From Croceicoccus mobilis (GTDB lineage: Bacteria; Pseudomonadota; Alphaproteobacteria; Sphingomonadales; Sphingomonadaceae): 64,000 nucleotides of DNA. The DNA lies in NCBI RefSeq assembly GCF_001661965.1, contig NZ_LYWZ01000011.1:62001-126000 (forward strand), given 5' to 3'. Positions 19,235-30,011 of the stretch are shown here, one piece after another; positions within the stretch are counted from its first letter, which is position 1; each line of letters starts with the position of its first letter. Below the pieces are notes generated by a model. It was not told where the DNA came from. It did no database searches and saw nothing but the letters and a program-made list of their open reading frames with translations. Made by a program: the position numbers and the translations under genes.

Positions 19235-19609
19235 ATGGCCGATGGCGCCGATCGCATTGATGAAACGCTCGAGTTCCGGCCGCGCTTCGATCCCGACGGG
19301 CTGATTACTGCCATCTGCCAAAGCACCGAGGACGATACCATCCTCATGGTCGCCCATATGAATGCGCAGTCTTTGCAGATGACGCGCGATACAGGTTTTG
19401 CGCATTTCTGGTCACGCTCACGCCAGACCCTTTGGAAAAAGGGAGAAACCTCTGGTAACATGCTGCAAGTAAAGGAAATGCTGGTCGATTGCGATCAGGA
19501 CTGCCTGCTTGTGCGGGTCGAGCCGGCTGGCCCCGCCTGCCATACCGGTCGCAAATCTTGCTTCTATCGCAGGATCGGGGACGACGGTCTGACGTTGGTG
19601 AATGGTTGA
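19235..19609 (+). CDS. hisI: Phosphoribosyl-AMP cyclohydrolase
   Basis: A 124 aa monofunctional HisI, catalysing ring opening of phosphoribosyl-AMP in histidine synthesis. The zinc and magnesium binding signature DCDQDCLLVRVEP is present, along with ACHTGRKSCFYR and the substrate-binding FWSRSRQTLWKKGETSGN. There is no HisE domain. The start ATG 19235 has AAGGA 9 nt upstream. It is not near other his genes in this window. Confidence 0.96.
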   Translation: MADGADRIDETLEFRPRFDPDGLITAICQSTEDDTILMVAHMNAQSLQMTRDTGFAHFWSRSRQTLWKKGETSGNMLQVKEMLVDCDQDCLLVRVEPAGPACHTGRKSCFYRRIGDDGLTLVNG

Positions 19610-19653
19610 AGGGTGGTCTAACCCCCTTTAAATTGACAGAGATGTAAATGAGA

Positions 19654-19667
19654 CGGTCCCTAGACCG
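19654..19667. promoter_or_regulatory. Inverted repeat upstream of the acyl-CoA dehydrogenase gene
   Basis: CGGTC-CCTA-GACCG, a perfect 5+5 inverted repeat immediately before the AGGAGAGG ribosome binding site of the acyl-CoA dehydrogenase gene. A TTGACA hexamer lies at 19633-19638. It could be an operator or chance; no partner regulator is adjacent. Confidence 0.25.
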
Positions 19668-19679
19668 CAGGAGAGGACT

Positions 19680-21482
19680 ATGGCCAGTTACACCGCCCCC
19701 GTTCGCGATACGCGCTTCATCATGGAGAACGTGTTGAAGCTCGGCGATCGCGCCGGAAAACCCGGTTTCGAATCGGCCGACCCTGACATGGTCGCCGCGA
19801 TTCTGGAGGAAGCAGGAAAGTTCGCGAGCGAGATATTTGCCCCGCTCAATGCCCCTGGCGATGCGCAGGGGTGCACCCGTCACGACGATGGCAGCGTCAC
19901 CGTGCCTGACGGCTATGCCGACGCCTACCGCCAATATTGTGAAGCGGGCTGGGGGACATTGACTGCTCCCGAGGCCTATGGCGGGCAGGCTCTGCCACAT
20001 GTCCTCGGCGTTGCGGTGGAAGAATATCTGTCGTCTGCCAATATGGCGCTGGCGATGTATCCGGGGCTGACCGATGGCGCGGTTCGCGCGCTGCTCGCAC
20101 GCGGAAGCGATGAGCAGAAGGCGCTCTACCTGCCAAAGCTGATCGCGGGCGAATGGACCGGCACCATGAACCTGACCGAGCCGCATTGCGGCACGGATCT
20201 CGGGCTTTTGCGCAGCCGGGCCGAGCCGAATGACGACGGCAGCTTTGCTATCACCGGGACGAAGATCTTCATTTCCTGCGGTGAGCACGACATTGCCTCT
20301 AACATCGTCCACTTCGTCCTGGCGCGAACCCCCGATGCGCCACCGGGCACCAAGGGCATTTCCATGTTCATCGTGCCAAAGTTCCTGCCGGACGAAAATG
20401 GCGAGCCGGGCGAACGCAACAGCCTGCAATGCGGCTCAATCGAAGAAAAAATGGGCATTCACGGCAGCGGCACCTGCGTCATGAATTACGATGGGGCCAA
20501 GGGATGGCTGATCGGCGAGGAAAACAAGGGCCTTGCCGCCATGTTCATCATGATGAACGCGGCCCGCCTTTGGGTCGGGATGCAGGGTCTGGGCCAGGCC
20601 GAGGTCGCCTATCAGAATGGCGCGGCCTATGCGCTGGATCGCAGGCAGGGCAGGGCGCTTAGCGGGGCGAAAGACCCTGAGGAAGCTGCCGATCTACTGA
20701 TCGTCCATCCCGATGTCCGCCGCCTCCTGATGGATGCGCGGGCCAAGACCGAAGGTTTGCGCGCGCTCATCATCTGGATCGGGCTACAGACCGATCTCGC
20801 GCTCCACGCCGAAAGCGAGGAGGAGCGGCAGCAGGCCGATGATTTCGTCCAATTGCTGATCCCGGTGGTTAAGGCGATCGGCACCGACATCGGCTATGAT
20901 GTCGCGACCCAGATGCAGCAGGTCTGGGGCGGGCATGGCTATATCGCGGAAAACGGCATGGAACAGTTCGTGCGAGATGCCCGCATCGCCATGATCTATG
21001 AGGGCGCCAACGGCGTTCAGGCCATGGACCTTGTCGGGCGCAAGCTGCCCATGCATGGCGGGCGCGCGGTGCAGTCTTTCTTCGCAATGGTCGATAAGGA
21101 AGTCGCTCAAGCCAAGGAAACCAAATCACTTTCAGATCTGGCAGGCGCGCTTGAAAAGGCGAATGGCGAGTTGAAAGCGGCATCCATGTGGCTGATGGAA
21201 AATGCGCCGAAAAACCCGAATAACGCCGGTAGCGCCGCCTATATGTACATGCAGATCCTGGGGCTGGTCGCCATGGGGTTGATGTGGCTGCGGATGGGCG
21301 CGGCAGCGGCAAAGTCGCTGGACGGGGGTGAGGGCGATGCCGCCTTCATGCAGGCGAAACTGTTATGCGCACGGCACTTCGCCAACGGCCAGCTTCCCGA
21401 CGCAGGCGCGCTGCGCCGCAAGCTTTCGGCCGGGGCCGAAACGATCATGAAAATGCCCGCCGAAAGCTTCCTGCGGACCTGA
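19680..21482 (+). CDS. Acyl-CoA dehydrogenase (long, with C-terminal extension)
   Basis: A 600 aa FAD-dependent enzyme of the large, DmdC/AidB-like, acyl-CoA dehydrogenase type; it would introduce the trans-2 double bond of an acyl-CoA. Motifs include NMALAMYPGLTDGAVRALLA, MNLTEPHCGTDLGLLRSRAE, ITGTKIFISCGEHD and YEGANGVQAMDLVGRKL. The C-terminal region (from about residue 470) is the acyl-CoA dehydrogenase C-terminal domain and ends MKMPAESFL. The ribosome binding site is AGGAGAGG. The acyl chain preferred is unknown. Probably contributes to the fatty-acid catabolism encoded at the right end of the window. Confidence 0.93.
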   Translation: MASYTAPVRDTRFIMENVLKLGDRAGKPGFESADPDMVAAILEEAGKFASEIFAPLNAPGDAQGCTRHDDGSVTVPDGYADAYRQYCEAGWGTLTAPEAYGGQALPHVLGVAVEEYLSSANMALAMYPGLTDGAVRALLARGSDEQKALYLPKLIAGEWTGTMNLTEPHCGTDLGLLRSRAEPNDDGSFAITGTKIFISCGEHDIASNIVHFVLARTPDAPPGTKGISMFIVPKFLPDENGEPGERNSLQCGSIEEKMGIHGSGTCVMNYDGAKGWLIGEENKGLAAMFIMMNAARLWVGMQGLGQAEVAYQNGAAYALDRRQGRALSGAKDPEEAADLLIVHPDVRRLLMDARAKTEGLRALIIWIGLQTDLALHAESEEERQQADDFVQLLIPVVKAIGTDIGYDVATQMQQVWGGHGYIAENGMEQFVRDARIAMIYEGANGVQAMDLVGRKLPMHGGRAVQSFFAMVDKEVAQAKETKSLSDLAGALEKANGELKAASMWLMENAPKNPNNAGSAAYMYMQILGLVAMGLMWLRMGAAAAKSLDGGEGDAAFMQAKLLCARHFANGQLPDAGALRRKLSAGAETIMKMPAESFLRT

Positions 21483-21488
21483 GAAATA

Positions 21489-21514
21489 GCCCCGGCGGCT
21501 GGCATCGCCGGGGC
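21489..21514. terminator. Bidirectional terminator between acyl-CoA dehydrogenase and cysK
   Basis: A perfect 9 bp stem, GCCCCGGCG/CGCCGGGGC, with an 8 nt loop, followed by CTTTCGCTT on the plus strand and by TATTTC on the minus strand. It sits between two convergent genes. Confidence 0.65.
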
Positions 21515-21521
21515 CTTTCGC

Positions 21522-22439
21522 TTATTCGGGCAGGAAGTCCGGCACCGACAGGTAACGCTCACCCGTATCGTAGTTGAAGCCCAGCACACGCGTGCCTGCC
21601 GGCAATTCGGGCAACTTCTTTGCAATAGCCGCAAGGGTTGCGCCGGAACTGAGGCCGACCAGCAAACCTTCCTTGGTCGCGCATTGGCGCGCCATGTCCT
21701 TGGCCGCATCGGCATCTACCTGGATTGCGCCATCGATGGCGCGGGTGTGCAGATTGCCGGGAATGAAGCCAGCGCCAATACCCTGCAGCGGATGCGGGCC
21801 GGGCTGCCCGCCGGAGATGACGGGAGATAGCGCGGGCTCGACAGCATAGGCCTTCATCTCGGGCCAAGCCGCCTTCAACGCCTCGGCACAGCCGGTGAGA
21901 TGGCCGCCGGTGCCGACGCCGGTGATCATAACGTCGATCGGGCTGTCCGCGAAATCGGCCTCGATCTCCTTCGCCGTGGTGCGGGCGTGGATCGCGGGGT
22001 TGGCTTCATTGTCGAACTGCTGCGGCATCCACGAATTGGGTGTTGCCTCGATCAGTTCCTTGGCGCGTTCAAGCGCACCCTTCATGCCCTTTTCCTTAGG
22101 CGTCAGGTCGAAGCTAGCGCCATAGGCCAGCATCAGGCGGCGGCGTTCGATCGACATGGATTCGGGCATGACGAGGACAAGCTTGTAGCCCTTTACCGCC
22201 GCGACCATGGCAAGCCCGATGCCGGTATTGCCCGAAGTCGGCTCGATGATGGTGCCGCCCGGCTTCAGGCTGCCGTCCGCTTCCGCGGCTTCGACCATGG
22301 CCAGCGCGATGCGGTCCTTGATCGATCCGCCAGGGTTGGCGCGTTCGGACTTGATCCACACCTCATGATCCGGAAACAGGCGAGAGAGGCGGATGTGCGG
22401 CGTGTTGCCGACGGTTTCGAGTACGCTCATGGCCTTCAT
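21522..22439 (-). CDS. cysK: Cysteine synthase A (O-acetylserine sulfhydrylase)
   Basis: A 305 aa PLP enzyme making cysteine from O-acetylserine and sulfide. The PLP lysine is about K41 in [12 protein letters not shown]. The substrate loop is [13 protein letters not shown] and the phosphate-binding loop is [18 protein letters not shown] is near the C-terminus. It overlaps the MFS gene by 4 nt (ATGA at 22436-22439), so it is co-translated with the transporter. An alternative start is ATG 22430 (MSVLETVGN). Confidence 0.95.
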   Translation of the reverse strand: MKAMSVLETVGNTPHIRLSRLFPDHEVWIKSERANPGGSIKDRIALAMVEAAEADGSLKPGGTIIEPTSGNTGIGLAMVAAVKGYKLVLVMPESMSIERRRLMLAYGASFDLTPKEKGMKGALERAKELIEATPNSWMPQQFDNEANPAIHARTTAKEIEADFADSPIDVMITGVGTGGHLTGCAEALKAAWPEMKAYAVEPALSPVISGGQPGPHPLQGIGAGFIPGNLHTRAIDGAIQVDADAAKDMARQCATKEGLLVGLSSGATLAAIAKKLPELPAGTRVLGFNYDTGERYLSVPDFLPE

Positions 22440-23752
22440 GTCTTGGCTCCTTCCTCTGCCGCGCCTTTGCTCTTTTCACGATAGGCGGGTGCGAATGTGC
22501 GGGCATTGCGGATCTCAGGGTAGATCGCGGCCCAAATCAATGTGATCAATATCGCCCCCGCGCCGCCGAATACAACCGCCCCGGTCGCGCCCAGGATCGA
22601 GGCCGCGATGCCCGATTGCAGTTCGCCCAGTTCGTTGGACGCAGAGATGGCCACACCGGAAATGGACGAGACGCGCCCACGCATTTCATCGGGCGTGTTC
22701 AGCTGCACCAGCGAATTGCGCACGAATACCGAAATCATGTCCGCCGCCCCCAGCACGAGCAGTAGCAGCAAGGACAGGGCGAAGCTGTGCGAAAAGCCGA
22801 ACAGGGCGGTAGCAAGCCCGTAGATACCGACGGCCCAGAGCATTTTGACCCCGACATTATGCTCCATGGGTTTCCACGACAGCCAAAGCGCCACGATGCC
22901 GGCCCCCGCAGCGGGCATGGCGCGCATCCAGCCCAGACCTTCGGGCCCGACCTGCAGAATATCGCGCGCGAACACCGGCAGCAGCGCCGTCACCCCGCCT
23001 AGCAACACCGCAAACAAGTCGAGCGAGATCGCACCGAAAAGAAAACGGTCGCGCCAGACAAAGGAAAGCCCGCCAAGCGCCTGCTTCCACGGATTGATGC
23101 GGCGGTCGTAATGCGGACGTCGCGGCGGCTTGATCATCAGCAGGATGCCCGCGCTCAACGCCAGCAGGACCAGCGCCACGAAATAGGGGAAGCTGGGGAA
23201 CACGGTATAAAGCAATCCGCCTGCCGCCGGACCCAGCACGCGAGCGAATTGTCCGGCGATGGAATTGGTCGCGATGGCACGCGGGATCAGCTTTGCAGGC
23301 ACGATATTGGGCGCAAGTGCGGACATTGCAGGGTTGAAGAACACCCGCGCCGTGCCATGCATTGCCGCCATCACGAACAACAGCGGCAGGCTCAGCAATT
23401 CCATGTGGGTGGCATAGGCCAGCACCGCTGCGACACCGCTGTCGACCAGAACCGACAGCGCCGCGACCTTGCGCCTGTCGAAACGATCGGATGCCACCCC
23501 CGCAAAGGGGGTCAGCAGGAAGATCGGCACGAATTGCACCGCGCCCAATATGCCCAGCTGAAAAGCGGCGGCGGCGCGGCTCATTTCATAAGCGGAGCGC
23601 GCCACGTCATAGACCTGCCAGCCCAGCACCACGACTACCGAGAGCGTAGCGATCGAGCCTGCGAAGCGCACCGCCATGAACAGGCGATAATCACCGATCT
23701 GGAGCGGGTGGGTAGGCCCCGCTCCCCCGGCTGCGCTGCGATCGTCTGTCAT
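22436..23752 (-). CDS. MFS transporter (EntS-like, MFS_3 type)
   Basis: A 438 aa major facilitator superfamily protein with about 12 predicted membrane helices. The N-terminal half has [20 protein letters not shown], the conserved loop between helices 2 and 3 (GxxxDRxxRR). The architecture resembles EntS-type exporters. The substrate cannot be inferred. It starts 28 nt after carbonic anhydrase and is coupled to cysK. The grouping could suggest a sulfur or small-acid export link, but that is speculation. Confidence 0.88.
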   Translation of the reverse strand: MTDDRSAAGGAGPTHPLQIGDYRLFMAVRFAGSIATLSVVVVLGWQVYDVARSAYEMSRAAAAFQLGILGAVQFVPIFLLTPFAGVASDRFDRRKVAALSVLVDSGVAAVLAYATHMELLSLPLLFVMAAMHGTARVFFNPAMSALAPNIVPAKLIPRAIATNSIAGQFARVLGPAAGGLLYTVFPSFPYFVALVLLALSAGILLMIKPPRRPHYDRRINPWKQALGGLSFVWRDRFLFGAISLDLFAVLLGGVTALLPVFARDILQVGPEGLGWMRAMPAAGAGIVALWLSWKPMEHNVGVKMLWAVGIYGLATALFGFSHSFALSLLLLLVLGAADMISVFVRNSLVQLNTPDEMRGRVSSISGVAISASNELGELQSGIAASILGATGAVVFGGAGAILITLIWAAIYPEIRNARTFAPAYREKSKGAAEEGAKT

Positions 23753-23780
23753 CGTGCGTCGTGAGTTTCGCTATCGTCCG

Positions 23781-24428
23781 TCAGCGGACGGGGCTGAATT
23801 TTCCGGTATTTTCGTCGAGCCAGTGAAGAAGGCCATCGGAAATCGCGAAGAACGCGCCGCGCAGGGCCAGCGTGCCCTTTTCCTCCTTCGCCTTGACGCA
23901 GGGAAAAGTGCGCAGGTTCTGGATGGAGACCTTGACCGCTGCCTGTTCCATCGCGCGCTCTGCTTCGCGCCCCTCGGTGCCGTATTCGGAGGCAACCTCG
24001 TTACGCGCATCGTCGAGCAGGTCGATCCAGTCAGCGATGAACCCGCCGCGGCCCGGTTCATTGCCATGCATCGACTGCGTAAGTGCCGCGTTGCAGCCGC
24101 CGCACATGCCGTGGCCCAGCACCAGCACTTCTTCGACCTGCAGAACCTGCACCGCGAATTCCAGTGCGGCGGAAACGCCGTGATGACCGGGATTCGTCTC
24201 GAACGGGGGGACCATGGCTGCGACATTGCGCACCACGAAGATCTCTCCCGGATCGACATCGAAGATCTGGCTGGGATCGACGCGGCTGTCAGAGCACGCG
24301 ATGACCATCACCTTGGGCGATTGCCCTTCTTTCAACTGCATCCAGCGTTCGCGCTGGGGATGCCAGCTCTTTTCACGGAAGCGGCGGTACCCTTCGGTAA
24401 GGGAGCTCTGTACGATAGAATCGGGCAT
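23781..24428 (-). CDS. Beta-class carbonic anhydrase
   Basis: A 215 aa zinc enzyme interconverting CO2 and bicarbonate. Zinc ligands are C45, H106 and C109, in CSDSR and LVLGHGMCGGC; the D47/R49 dyad is intact. The start ATG 24428 gives MPDSIVQSSLTEGYRRF, the standard beginning. The reading frame is open far upstream through lipA on the other strand, which is not coding. First gene of a carbonic anhydrase-MFS-cysK run and divergent from lipA. Confidence 0.95.
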   Translation of the reverse strand: MPDSIVQSSLTEGYRRFREKSWHPQRERWMQLKEGQSPKVMVIACSDSRVDPSQIFDVDPGEIFVVRNVAAMVPPFETNPGHHGVSAALEFAVQVLQVEEVLVLGHGMCGGCNAALTQSMHGNEPGRGGFIADWIDLLDDARNEVASEYGTEGREAERAMEQAAVKVSIQNLRTFPCVKAKEEKGTLALRGAFFAISDGLLHWLDENTGKFSPVR

Positions 24429-24575
24429 GAGGGTTCTGTGGACCTGCCTTCGCCCCCTTGCAAGAGCGGTTTGACATCGACCCATAGTCCCTGTTGCCAT
24501 CGGGGGCGTGATCAATGCGCGCAATGCAAATGACGTGCATTGCGGCTTTCGCGCTTGGTGACTATGTGGAGGGGC

Positions 24576-25562
24576 ATGAACGACATCAGCAACACGCCCG
24601 CCCGCGAACCGATCCGCCGCAAGCCGGACTGGATCCGCGTGAAAGCGCCCGTCAGCAAAGGCTATGCCGAGACGCGCAAGCTGATGCGGGACCTGAAGCT
24701 CAATACCGTTTGCGAAGAGGCCGCCTGCCCGAACATCGGGGAGTGCTGGACCAAGAAGCATGCCACCGTGATGATCCTGGGCGATGTGTGCACCCGCGCC
24801 TGCGCGTTCTGCAACGTCAAGACCGGCATGCCGCGCATGGTCGACCCGCTGGAGCCGGAACATGTCGCGACCGCCGCGGCCGAAATGGGGCTCGAGCATA
24901 TCGTCATCACCTCGGTCGACCGCGACGACCTGCCCGACGGCGGTGCCAGCCAGTTCGTGAAGGTGATCAATGCGCTTCGTACACGTGCGCCCAACACCAC
25001 GATCGAGATCCTGACCCCGGATTTCCGCGGCAAGATGAAGGATGCGCTGAAAGCCATCTGCGAAGCGCGTCCCGACGTGTTCAACCATAATCTTGAGACC
25101 GTGCCGCGCCTGTATCCGACTATCCGTCCCGGTGCCCGCTATTACGCCTCGCTCCGCCTGCTGGAGGAGGTGAAGGCGAATGATCCGACGATCTTCACCA
25201 AGTCGGGCATCATGCTGGGCCTTGGCGAACAGCGGCTTGAGATCCATCAGGTGATGGATGACATGCGCAGCGCCGACATCGATTTCCTGACCATGGGCCA
25301 GTATCTGCAGCCCACGCCCAAGCATGCAAAGGTCGAGGATTTCGTCACCCCGCAGCAGTTCAACGCATTGGGTTCGATCGCGCGGGCCAAGGGGTTTCTG
25401 CAGGTCGCATCGAGCCCGCTTACGCGCTCGAGCTATCACGCAGGCGACGATTTCGCCGAGATGAAGGCCGCGCGCGAAGCGAAGCTGGCCAAGGGCGGCG
25501 ATACGCAGAAGGTGCCGTCCAAGCGCCAGTGGAACCGCGAGGACGAGGCTCCCGCCGCCTGA
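24576..25562 (+). CDS. lipA: Lipoyl synthase
   Basis: A 328 aa radical SAM enzyme inserting two sulfurs into protein-bound octanoyl chains. The auxiliary cluster cysteines are C46, C51 and C57 ([12 protein letters not shown]). The radical SAM cluster uses C72, C76 and C79 (CTRACAFC). The C-terminal RSSYHAGD contains the conserved RSSYH motif. The start ATG 24576 is chosen because GGAGG lies 4 nt upstream. One nucleotide separates its stop from the coq10-like gene. Confidence 0.97.
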   Translation: MNDISNTPAREPIRRKPDWIRVKAPVSKGYAETRKLMRDLKLNTVCEEAACPNIGECWTKKHATVMILGDVCTRACAFCNVKTGMPRMVDPLEPEHVATAAAEMGLEHIVITSVDRDDLPDGGASQFVKVINALRTRAPNTTIEILTPDFRGKMKDALKAICEARPDVFNHNLETVPRLYPTIRPGARYYASLRLLEEVKANDPTIFTKSGIMLGLGEQRLEIHQVMDDMRSADIDFLTMGQYLQPTPKHAKVEDFVTPQQFNALGSIARAKGFLQVASSPLTRSSYHAGDDFAEMKAAREAKLAKGGDTQKVPSKRQWNREDEAPAA

Positions 25563-25563
25563 T

Positions 25564-26025
25564 ATGCCCAGCATTCGTGAAACGCGAGAGCTCGACTATT
25601 CAGCCGAGCAGATGTTCGATCTTGTCGCCGATGTCGCCCGCTATCCGGAGTTTTTGCCCTGGGTCGTGGCGACGCGGGTGAAATCGAACACCGAGACCGA
25701 GATGGTCGCCGACATGATGGTCGGCTTCAAGGCGCTGCGCGAACGCTTTACATCAAAGGTTCACAAGAACCGTCCCGACAGCATCGTCGTCGAATATGTC
25801 GACGGGCCGCTGTCCAAGCTGGAAAACAGCTGGCGTTTCGAACCGCTGGAAGGCGGCCGCAGCCGTATCCATTTCTGCGTGGATTTCACCTTCCGCAACC
25901 GCGTGTTCGAGGCGCTGGCTGGCCAATATCTCGACCGCGCGTTCCGGAAAATGGTCGGCGCATTCGAAGAACGCGCCGGCAAGCTTTACGGCAGCAACAA
26001 TTCCAGCGCGCATAGCGCGGCCTGA
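25564..26025 (+). CDS. COQ10/RatA-type START-domain protein (ubiquinone-binding)
   Basis: A 153 aa polyketide cyclase/START-fold protein. The N-terminus TRELDYSAEQMFDLVADVARYPEFLPWV is the hallmark of COQ10 and bacterial RatA homologues; the C-terminus has FRNRVFEALAGQYLDRAFRKM. In mitochondria and alphaproteobacteria COQ10 carries ubiquinone and supports respiration; the RatA toxin label is used for enterobacterial relatives. It starts 1 nt after lipA. Its last 40 nt overlap the end of convergent cinA. Confidence 0.92.
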   Translation: MPSIRETRELDYSAEQMFDLVADVARYPEFLPWVVATRVKSNTETEMVADMMVGFKALRERFTSKVHKNRPDSIVVEYVDGPLSKLENSWRFEPLEGGRSRIHFCVDFTFRNRVFEALAGQYLDRAFRKMVGAFEERAGKLYGSNNSSAHSAA

Positions 26026-26489
26026 CGGCGCACGTCGCCGCGACCGTTGCATTCGAATTTCTTCAGTTCCGCTTCGGGTTCCTGATCAGCGCCCTGGCTG
26101 CGCTTCGCCTTGGCGAATACGACGGTGCCCACGGGCTTTTTCTCGGTGCCGCCATCGGGTCCCGCGATACCGGTGATCGCCACGGCGACATCGGCCTCGG
26201 AATGCTTGATCGCACCTTGCGCCATCGACCATGCGACCGCGACCGAAACAGCGCCGAAGGTTTCGATCAGGTCGCTGGGAACCTCCAGCTCTTCCATCTT
26301 GGCTTCGTTGGAATAGGTCACGAAACCGCGGTCGAACACGGCGGACGATCCGGGCACCTCGGTCAGCGCCGCGCAGACGAGGCCGCCGGTGCAGCTTTCA
26401 GCCAGCGCGATTTTCGTACCGGCCTCGCGATGCGCCTCGACAACGCGGGTCGCAAGTTCGATCATCTCTTGGGGGAGGGTGCAATCCAT
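25986..26489 (-). CDS. CinA C-terminal domain protein (nicotinamide-nucleotide amidohydrolase)
   Basis: A 167 aa stand-alone CinA C-terminal domain, PncC-like, that deamidates NMN to nicotinate mononucleotide for NAD salvage. Motifs are LAESCTGGLVCAALTEVPGSS with the catalytic Ser, FVTYSNEAK, and AVAITGIAGPDGGTEKKPVGTV. The N-terminal COG1058 domain of full CinA is absent, as is common. It overlaps coq10 tail to tail by 40 nt and lies 54 nt downstream of ispDF. Confidence 0.93.
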   Translation of the reverse strand: MDCTLPQEMIELATRVVEAHREAGTKIALAESCTGGLVCAALTEVPGSSAVFDRGFVTYSNEAKMEELEVPSDLIETFGAVSVAVAWSMAQGAIKHSEADVAVAITGIAGPDGGTEKKPVGTVVFAKAKRSQGADQEPEAELKKFECNGRGDVRRQAALCALELLLP

Positions 26490-26543
26490 GGGAAATCCGA
26501 GAAATTGGGGGGAGGGGTCAGAAAGGCTCGGGCATCAAAACAA

Positions 26544-27728
26544 TCAAGCCGCAGTATCGGGGCGGTACACCAACAGCACCTGCGCCTGCGCGGCAATACC
26601 TTCGCCCCGGCCGGTAAAGCCCAGCCGTTCCGTGGTGGTCGCCTTCACTGAAATGGCGTCCGTGTCAACAGCCAGCAATTCCGCCAGCCTTTCGCGCATC
26701 GCCTGTCGGTGAGGGCCGACTTTGGGCGCTTCGCAAATAATGGTAAGATCGACATTGCCGATCGCATATTTTCTTGCCGCAGCCAGCTTCACCGCATGCG
26801 CAAGGAATATCGGAGAGGCCGCGCCCTTCCATTGTGGATCGCTGGGCGGAAAATGATCACCGATGTCACCTTCGGCGATTGCGCCGAGAATCGCATCGGT
26901 CAGGGCATGCAGCGCGACATCGGCATCACTGTGGCCCGAAAGCGCGTGGTCATGCGCGACATGCACGCCGCAAAGCCACACGCCATCGCCGGGCACGAGC
27001 CGATGCACGTCATATCCGCTGCCGCTGCGAAAGGGCAGCACCGTGGTCTCGGTCACGAAATCCTCCTGATAGGTCAGCTTGGCAAGGCGCGCATGGCCAT
27101 CGACCAGCGCCACGCCCATACCGGCGGCGCGCAGGACCTGCGCATCATCGCCAGCGGTCAATTGGCCCTGCCAGGCCTGCTGGGCTGTGTGGATCGCATC
27201 GAAGCGGAATGCCTGCGGGGTCTGGACCCGGCGCAACTGTTCACGCTCGGCAGGCGCGCCCATCAGTTCGCCATCGGTTTCGATCATGCTGTCCACGACG
27301 GGAAGAACGGGTATCGCACCCGGAGTTTCCCGAAGCGCGGCCAGCAGGCGATGCGCGACATCCGGGGGAAGGTCGGGCCGCGCGGCATCGTGGATCATCA
27401 CGCGGTCGGGGCGCGGTGTCATGGCGGCAAGCGCCTCCAGCCCCGATTGCACCGATGCCTGCCGCGTTTCGCCGCCGGTCGCGAAGACAATACCCTCCAC
27501 ATTGCCGATCGCATCGCTGGCGCGCTTTTCCTCGCCCGCCGGGATCACCACTACGATCGGGCCGTCCATCGCTTCACGAAGCGCCTTTGCGGCAAAGCCC
27601 AGAACCGTTGTGCCGCGATAGCGCGCATATTGCTTGGGCAAGCCAAGTCCGGCGCGCTTGCCGCTGCCGCCTGCAACGATGATGCCTGCGCAATCGCGCG
27701 CAATGGGAATGTCCGCTGTTTCGGCCAT
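26544..27728 (-). CDS. ispDF: Bifunctional IspD/IspF (MEP pathway)
   Basis: A 394 aa fusion. The N-terminal IspD domain (about 1-230) makes CDP-methylerythritol; it has the CTP loop [16 protein letters not shown] and [10 protein letters not shown]. The C-terminal IspF domain (about 235-394) forms the cyclodiphosphate; it has SGYDVHRL and [20 protein letters not shown], giving the zinc-binding Asp and His residues. The fusion is typical of alphaproteobacteria that lack separate ispD and ispF. Divergent from dusB. Confidence 0.97.
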   Translation of the reverse strand: MAETADIPIARDCAGIIVAGGSGKRAGLGLPKQYARYRGTTVLGFAAKALREAMDGPIVVVIPAGEEKRASDAIGNVEGIVFATGGETRQASVQSGLEALAAMTPRPDRVMIHDAARPDLPPDVAHRLLAALRETPGAIPVLPVVDSMIETDGELMGAPAEREQLRRVQTPQAFRFDAIHTAQQAWQGQLTAGDDAQVLRAAGMGVALVDGHARLAKLTYQEDFVTETTVLPFRSGSGYDVHRLVPGDGVWLCGVHVAHDHALSGHSDADVALHALTDAILGAIAEGDIGDHFPPSDPQWKGAASPIFLAHAVKLAAARKYAIGNVDLTIICEAPKVGPHRQAMRERLAELLAVDTDAISVKATTTERLGFTGRGEGIAAQAQVLLVYRPDTAA

Positions 27729-27801
27729 GGACGGAGCCGCTACAGCCTTGATGCCATCTGGGCAATCGACTATGCGCCTTGCCTATATTTTAGGCAGATT
27801 G

Positions 27802-28854
27802 ATGATTAAACCGCAGACACTCCCTCCGGCTCCTGAACTGGCCCCAATCAATATCGGCAATGTCGCCGTGGCAACGCCTGTCGTTCTCGCCCCGATGACG
27901 GGCGTGACCGACCTGCCGTTCCGGCAGCTGGTGCGCCGCTATGGCAGCGGCCTCAACGTGACCGAGATGATCGCGAGCGAGGCGGCCATCCGTGAAACCC
28001 GCCAGTCGGTGCAAAAGGCCGCATGGCACGAAACGGAGAACCCCGTCTCGATGCAGCTGGTGGGCTGCGACCCGCGATCCATGGGCGAAGCGGCGAAGTT
28101 GAACGAGGATCGCGGCGCGGCAATCATCGACATCAATTTCGGCTGCCCGGTCAGGAAGGTCGTCAACGGCATGGCAGGCTCCGCGCTGATGCGCGACCTG
28201 CCGCTGGCCACCGCGCTGATGAAAGCGACGATCGAGGCAGTGGACGTGCCGGTCACGGTCAAGATGCGCATGGGCTGGGACCATGCGTCACTGAATGCTC
28301 CCGAAATGGCGCGCATCGCCGAAGATCTGGGTGCGAAGATGGTCACCGTGCACGGCCGCACGCGTAATCAGATGTATAAGGGTAGCGCCGACTGGGCTTT
28401 CATCCGCAATGTGAAGGAAGCGGTGTCGATCCCGGTCATCGCCAATGGCGACATCTGTTCGATCGAGGACGCCGCTCATGCGCTGGATCAGAGCGGCGCC
28501 GATGGCGTGATGATCGGACGCGGCGCCTATGGCCGCCCGTGGCTGCTGGGTCAGGTGATGGACTGGCTGGAAGGGCGCGACGTGCGCCCCGATCCGACGC
28601 TGCTCGAACAATTCGAGCTGGTGAACGAGCACTACCGCCTGATGCTCGATCATTACGGCACCGACACGGCGGTCAAGATGGCGCGCAAACATCTTGGCTG
28701 GTACACCAAGGGGCTGAAAGGCTCTGCCGAATTCCGCAACATGGTCAATTTCATCGACGATGCGGACAAGGTGCTGGCCTCGCTGCGTGAATTCTACATG
28801 CCGCTGATCGACGCTGCCGACAGCAGCGAAGCCGCCAAGGTTCGCGCCGCGTGA
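27802..28854 (+). CDS. dusB: tRNA-dihydrouridine synthase DusB (NifR3)
   Basis: A 350 aa FMN-dependent reductase forming dihydrouridine in tRNA. It shows [34 protein letters not shown] with the catalytic Cys, [14 protein letters not shown] and [11 protein letters not shown]. The start is ATG 27802 (MIKPQTLPP); another in-frame ATG lies at 27772. It precedes ntrB with a GTGA overlap, the classical nifR3-ntrBC arrangement of alphaproteobacteria. Confidence 0.95.
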   Translation: MIKPQTLPPAPELAPINIGNVAVATPVVLAPMTGVTDLPFRQLVRRYGSGLNVTEMIASEAAIRETRQSVQKAAWHETENPVSMQLVGCDPRSMGEAAKLNEDRGAAIIDINFGCPVRKVVNGMAGSALMRDLPLATALMKATIEAVDVPVTVKMRMGWDHASLNAPEMARIAEDLGAKMVTVHGRTRNQMYKGSADWAFIRNVKEAVSIPVIANGDICSIEDAAHALDQSGADGVMIGRGAYGRPWLLGQVMDWLEGRDVRPDPTLLEQFELVNEHYRLMLDHYGTDTAVKMARKHLGWYTKGLKGSAEFRNMVNFIDDADKVLASLREFYMPLIDAADSSEAAKVRAA

Positions 28855-30011
28855 CGCTGACCGGCGCGATCGGCGAGGCGGTCCGGGCATCGCCCGACGC
28901 CGCGCGCCAGATCGCCAGCCTTCCCTATGCCGTCATCATGCTGCGCCCCGGCCACCGCATTGCCGCCGTCAACGGCGCGGGCGAACAATTGCTGGGGCAG
29001 GGTGCCCGCCGCCTGATGGGCAAGGCGCTGAAATCGGTCATCGATTTCGGCGAAACGCGGCTGCTGGCGATGATGGAGGACACCGATGTCCAGATCAACG
29101 CCCGCGACATGGCTGCCCGGATCGGCAAATCGGATGCCCGCCGTCTGCATGTCATCGTATCCCCGGTCGCAGGATGGGAAGGCTGGCAGACGCTTACGCT
29201 GATCGAACCGGCAGAGGTGGAGGCCCTGGAAGAGGGCGGCGGCGATCACCAGGAGGCCGCACTGCGCGCGCCCGAGATCCTGGCGCATGAAATCAAGAAC
29301 CCGCTGGCCGGCATTCGCGGCGCCGCTCAATTGCTGGCGCGCAAGGCGAAACCTGCGGACCGGGCGCTTACCTCTCTCATCGCGGATGAGGTCGACCGGA
29401 TCGCGGCATTGATCGACCAGATGCAGTCGCTTTCCAGTCGCTCGACCCAGCCGGCGACACCTGTGAACCTGCATGGCGCGATCCGCCGCGCCCGCGCCGT
29501 TCTGGAAGCGGGCGGCCATGATGGCGTCAGGATCCGGGAAGAGTTCGACCCGTCGCTGCCAAAAGTTTTCGTCAGCGCCGATGCGTTGGCGCAGGTGCTG
29601 CTGAACCTTCTTACCAATGCTGCCGAAGCGTGTGGAGAGAGTGAGAAGCCGACAGTCACGCTACACACCCGCTTTGCCAGCGGCATTCTGCTGCGTCAGG
29701 CTGGCGACGGCGCACCGATCCGCCTGCCGATCGAGATCCGCGTGACCGATAACGGCCCCGGCGTCGATCCCGCTTTGCGCGACCATATTTTCGAACCGTT
29801 CGTTTCTTCGAAGAAGCAGGGCCAGGGCCTCGGTCTCGCGCTAGTCAGGAAGCTGGTGCGCGACATGAACGGGCGTATTACGCATGAGCGCGACGAATTG
29901 CGCGGGCTTACCCATTTTCGCCTGCGCCTGCCGATGGTGGAAACCCGGCGGCGAAGCGCGACCATAACAACGGCGGACAAAGATCCGACCGGCAGGGAGA
30001 ACAAGGCATGA
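28851..30011 (+). CDS. ntrB: Nitrogen regulation histidine kinase NtrB
   Basis: A 386 aa cytoplasmic kinase that phosphorylates NtrC under nitrogen limitation and is controlled by PII proteins. An N-terminal PAS domain spans about 20-110. The H-box [17 protein letters not shown] has H146. The C-terminal HATPase domain has [11 protein letters not shown] (N box), DNGPGVD and [15 protein letters not shown] at 28851 overlaps the dusB stop. The next gene, ntrC, overlaps by 4 nt (ATGA). Confidence 0.96.
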   Translation: MTLTGAIGEAVRASPDAARQIASLPYAVIMLRPGHRIAAVNGAGEQLLGQGARRLMGKALKSVIDFGETRLLAMMEDTDVQINARDMAARIGKSDARRLHVIVSPVAGWEGWQTLTLIEPAEVEALEEGGGDHQEAALRAPEILAHEIKNPLAGIRGAAQLLARKAKPADRALTSLIADEVDRIAALIDQMQSLSSRSTQPATPVNLHGAIRRARAVLEAGGHDGVRIREEFDPSLPKVFVSADALAQVLLNLLTNAAEACGESEKPTVTLHTRFASGILLRQAGDGAPIRLPIEIRVTDNGPGVDPALRDHIFEPFVSSKKQGQGLGLALVRKLVRDMNGRITHERDELRGLTHFRLRLPMVETRRRSATITTADKDPTGRENKA

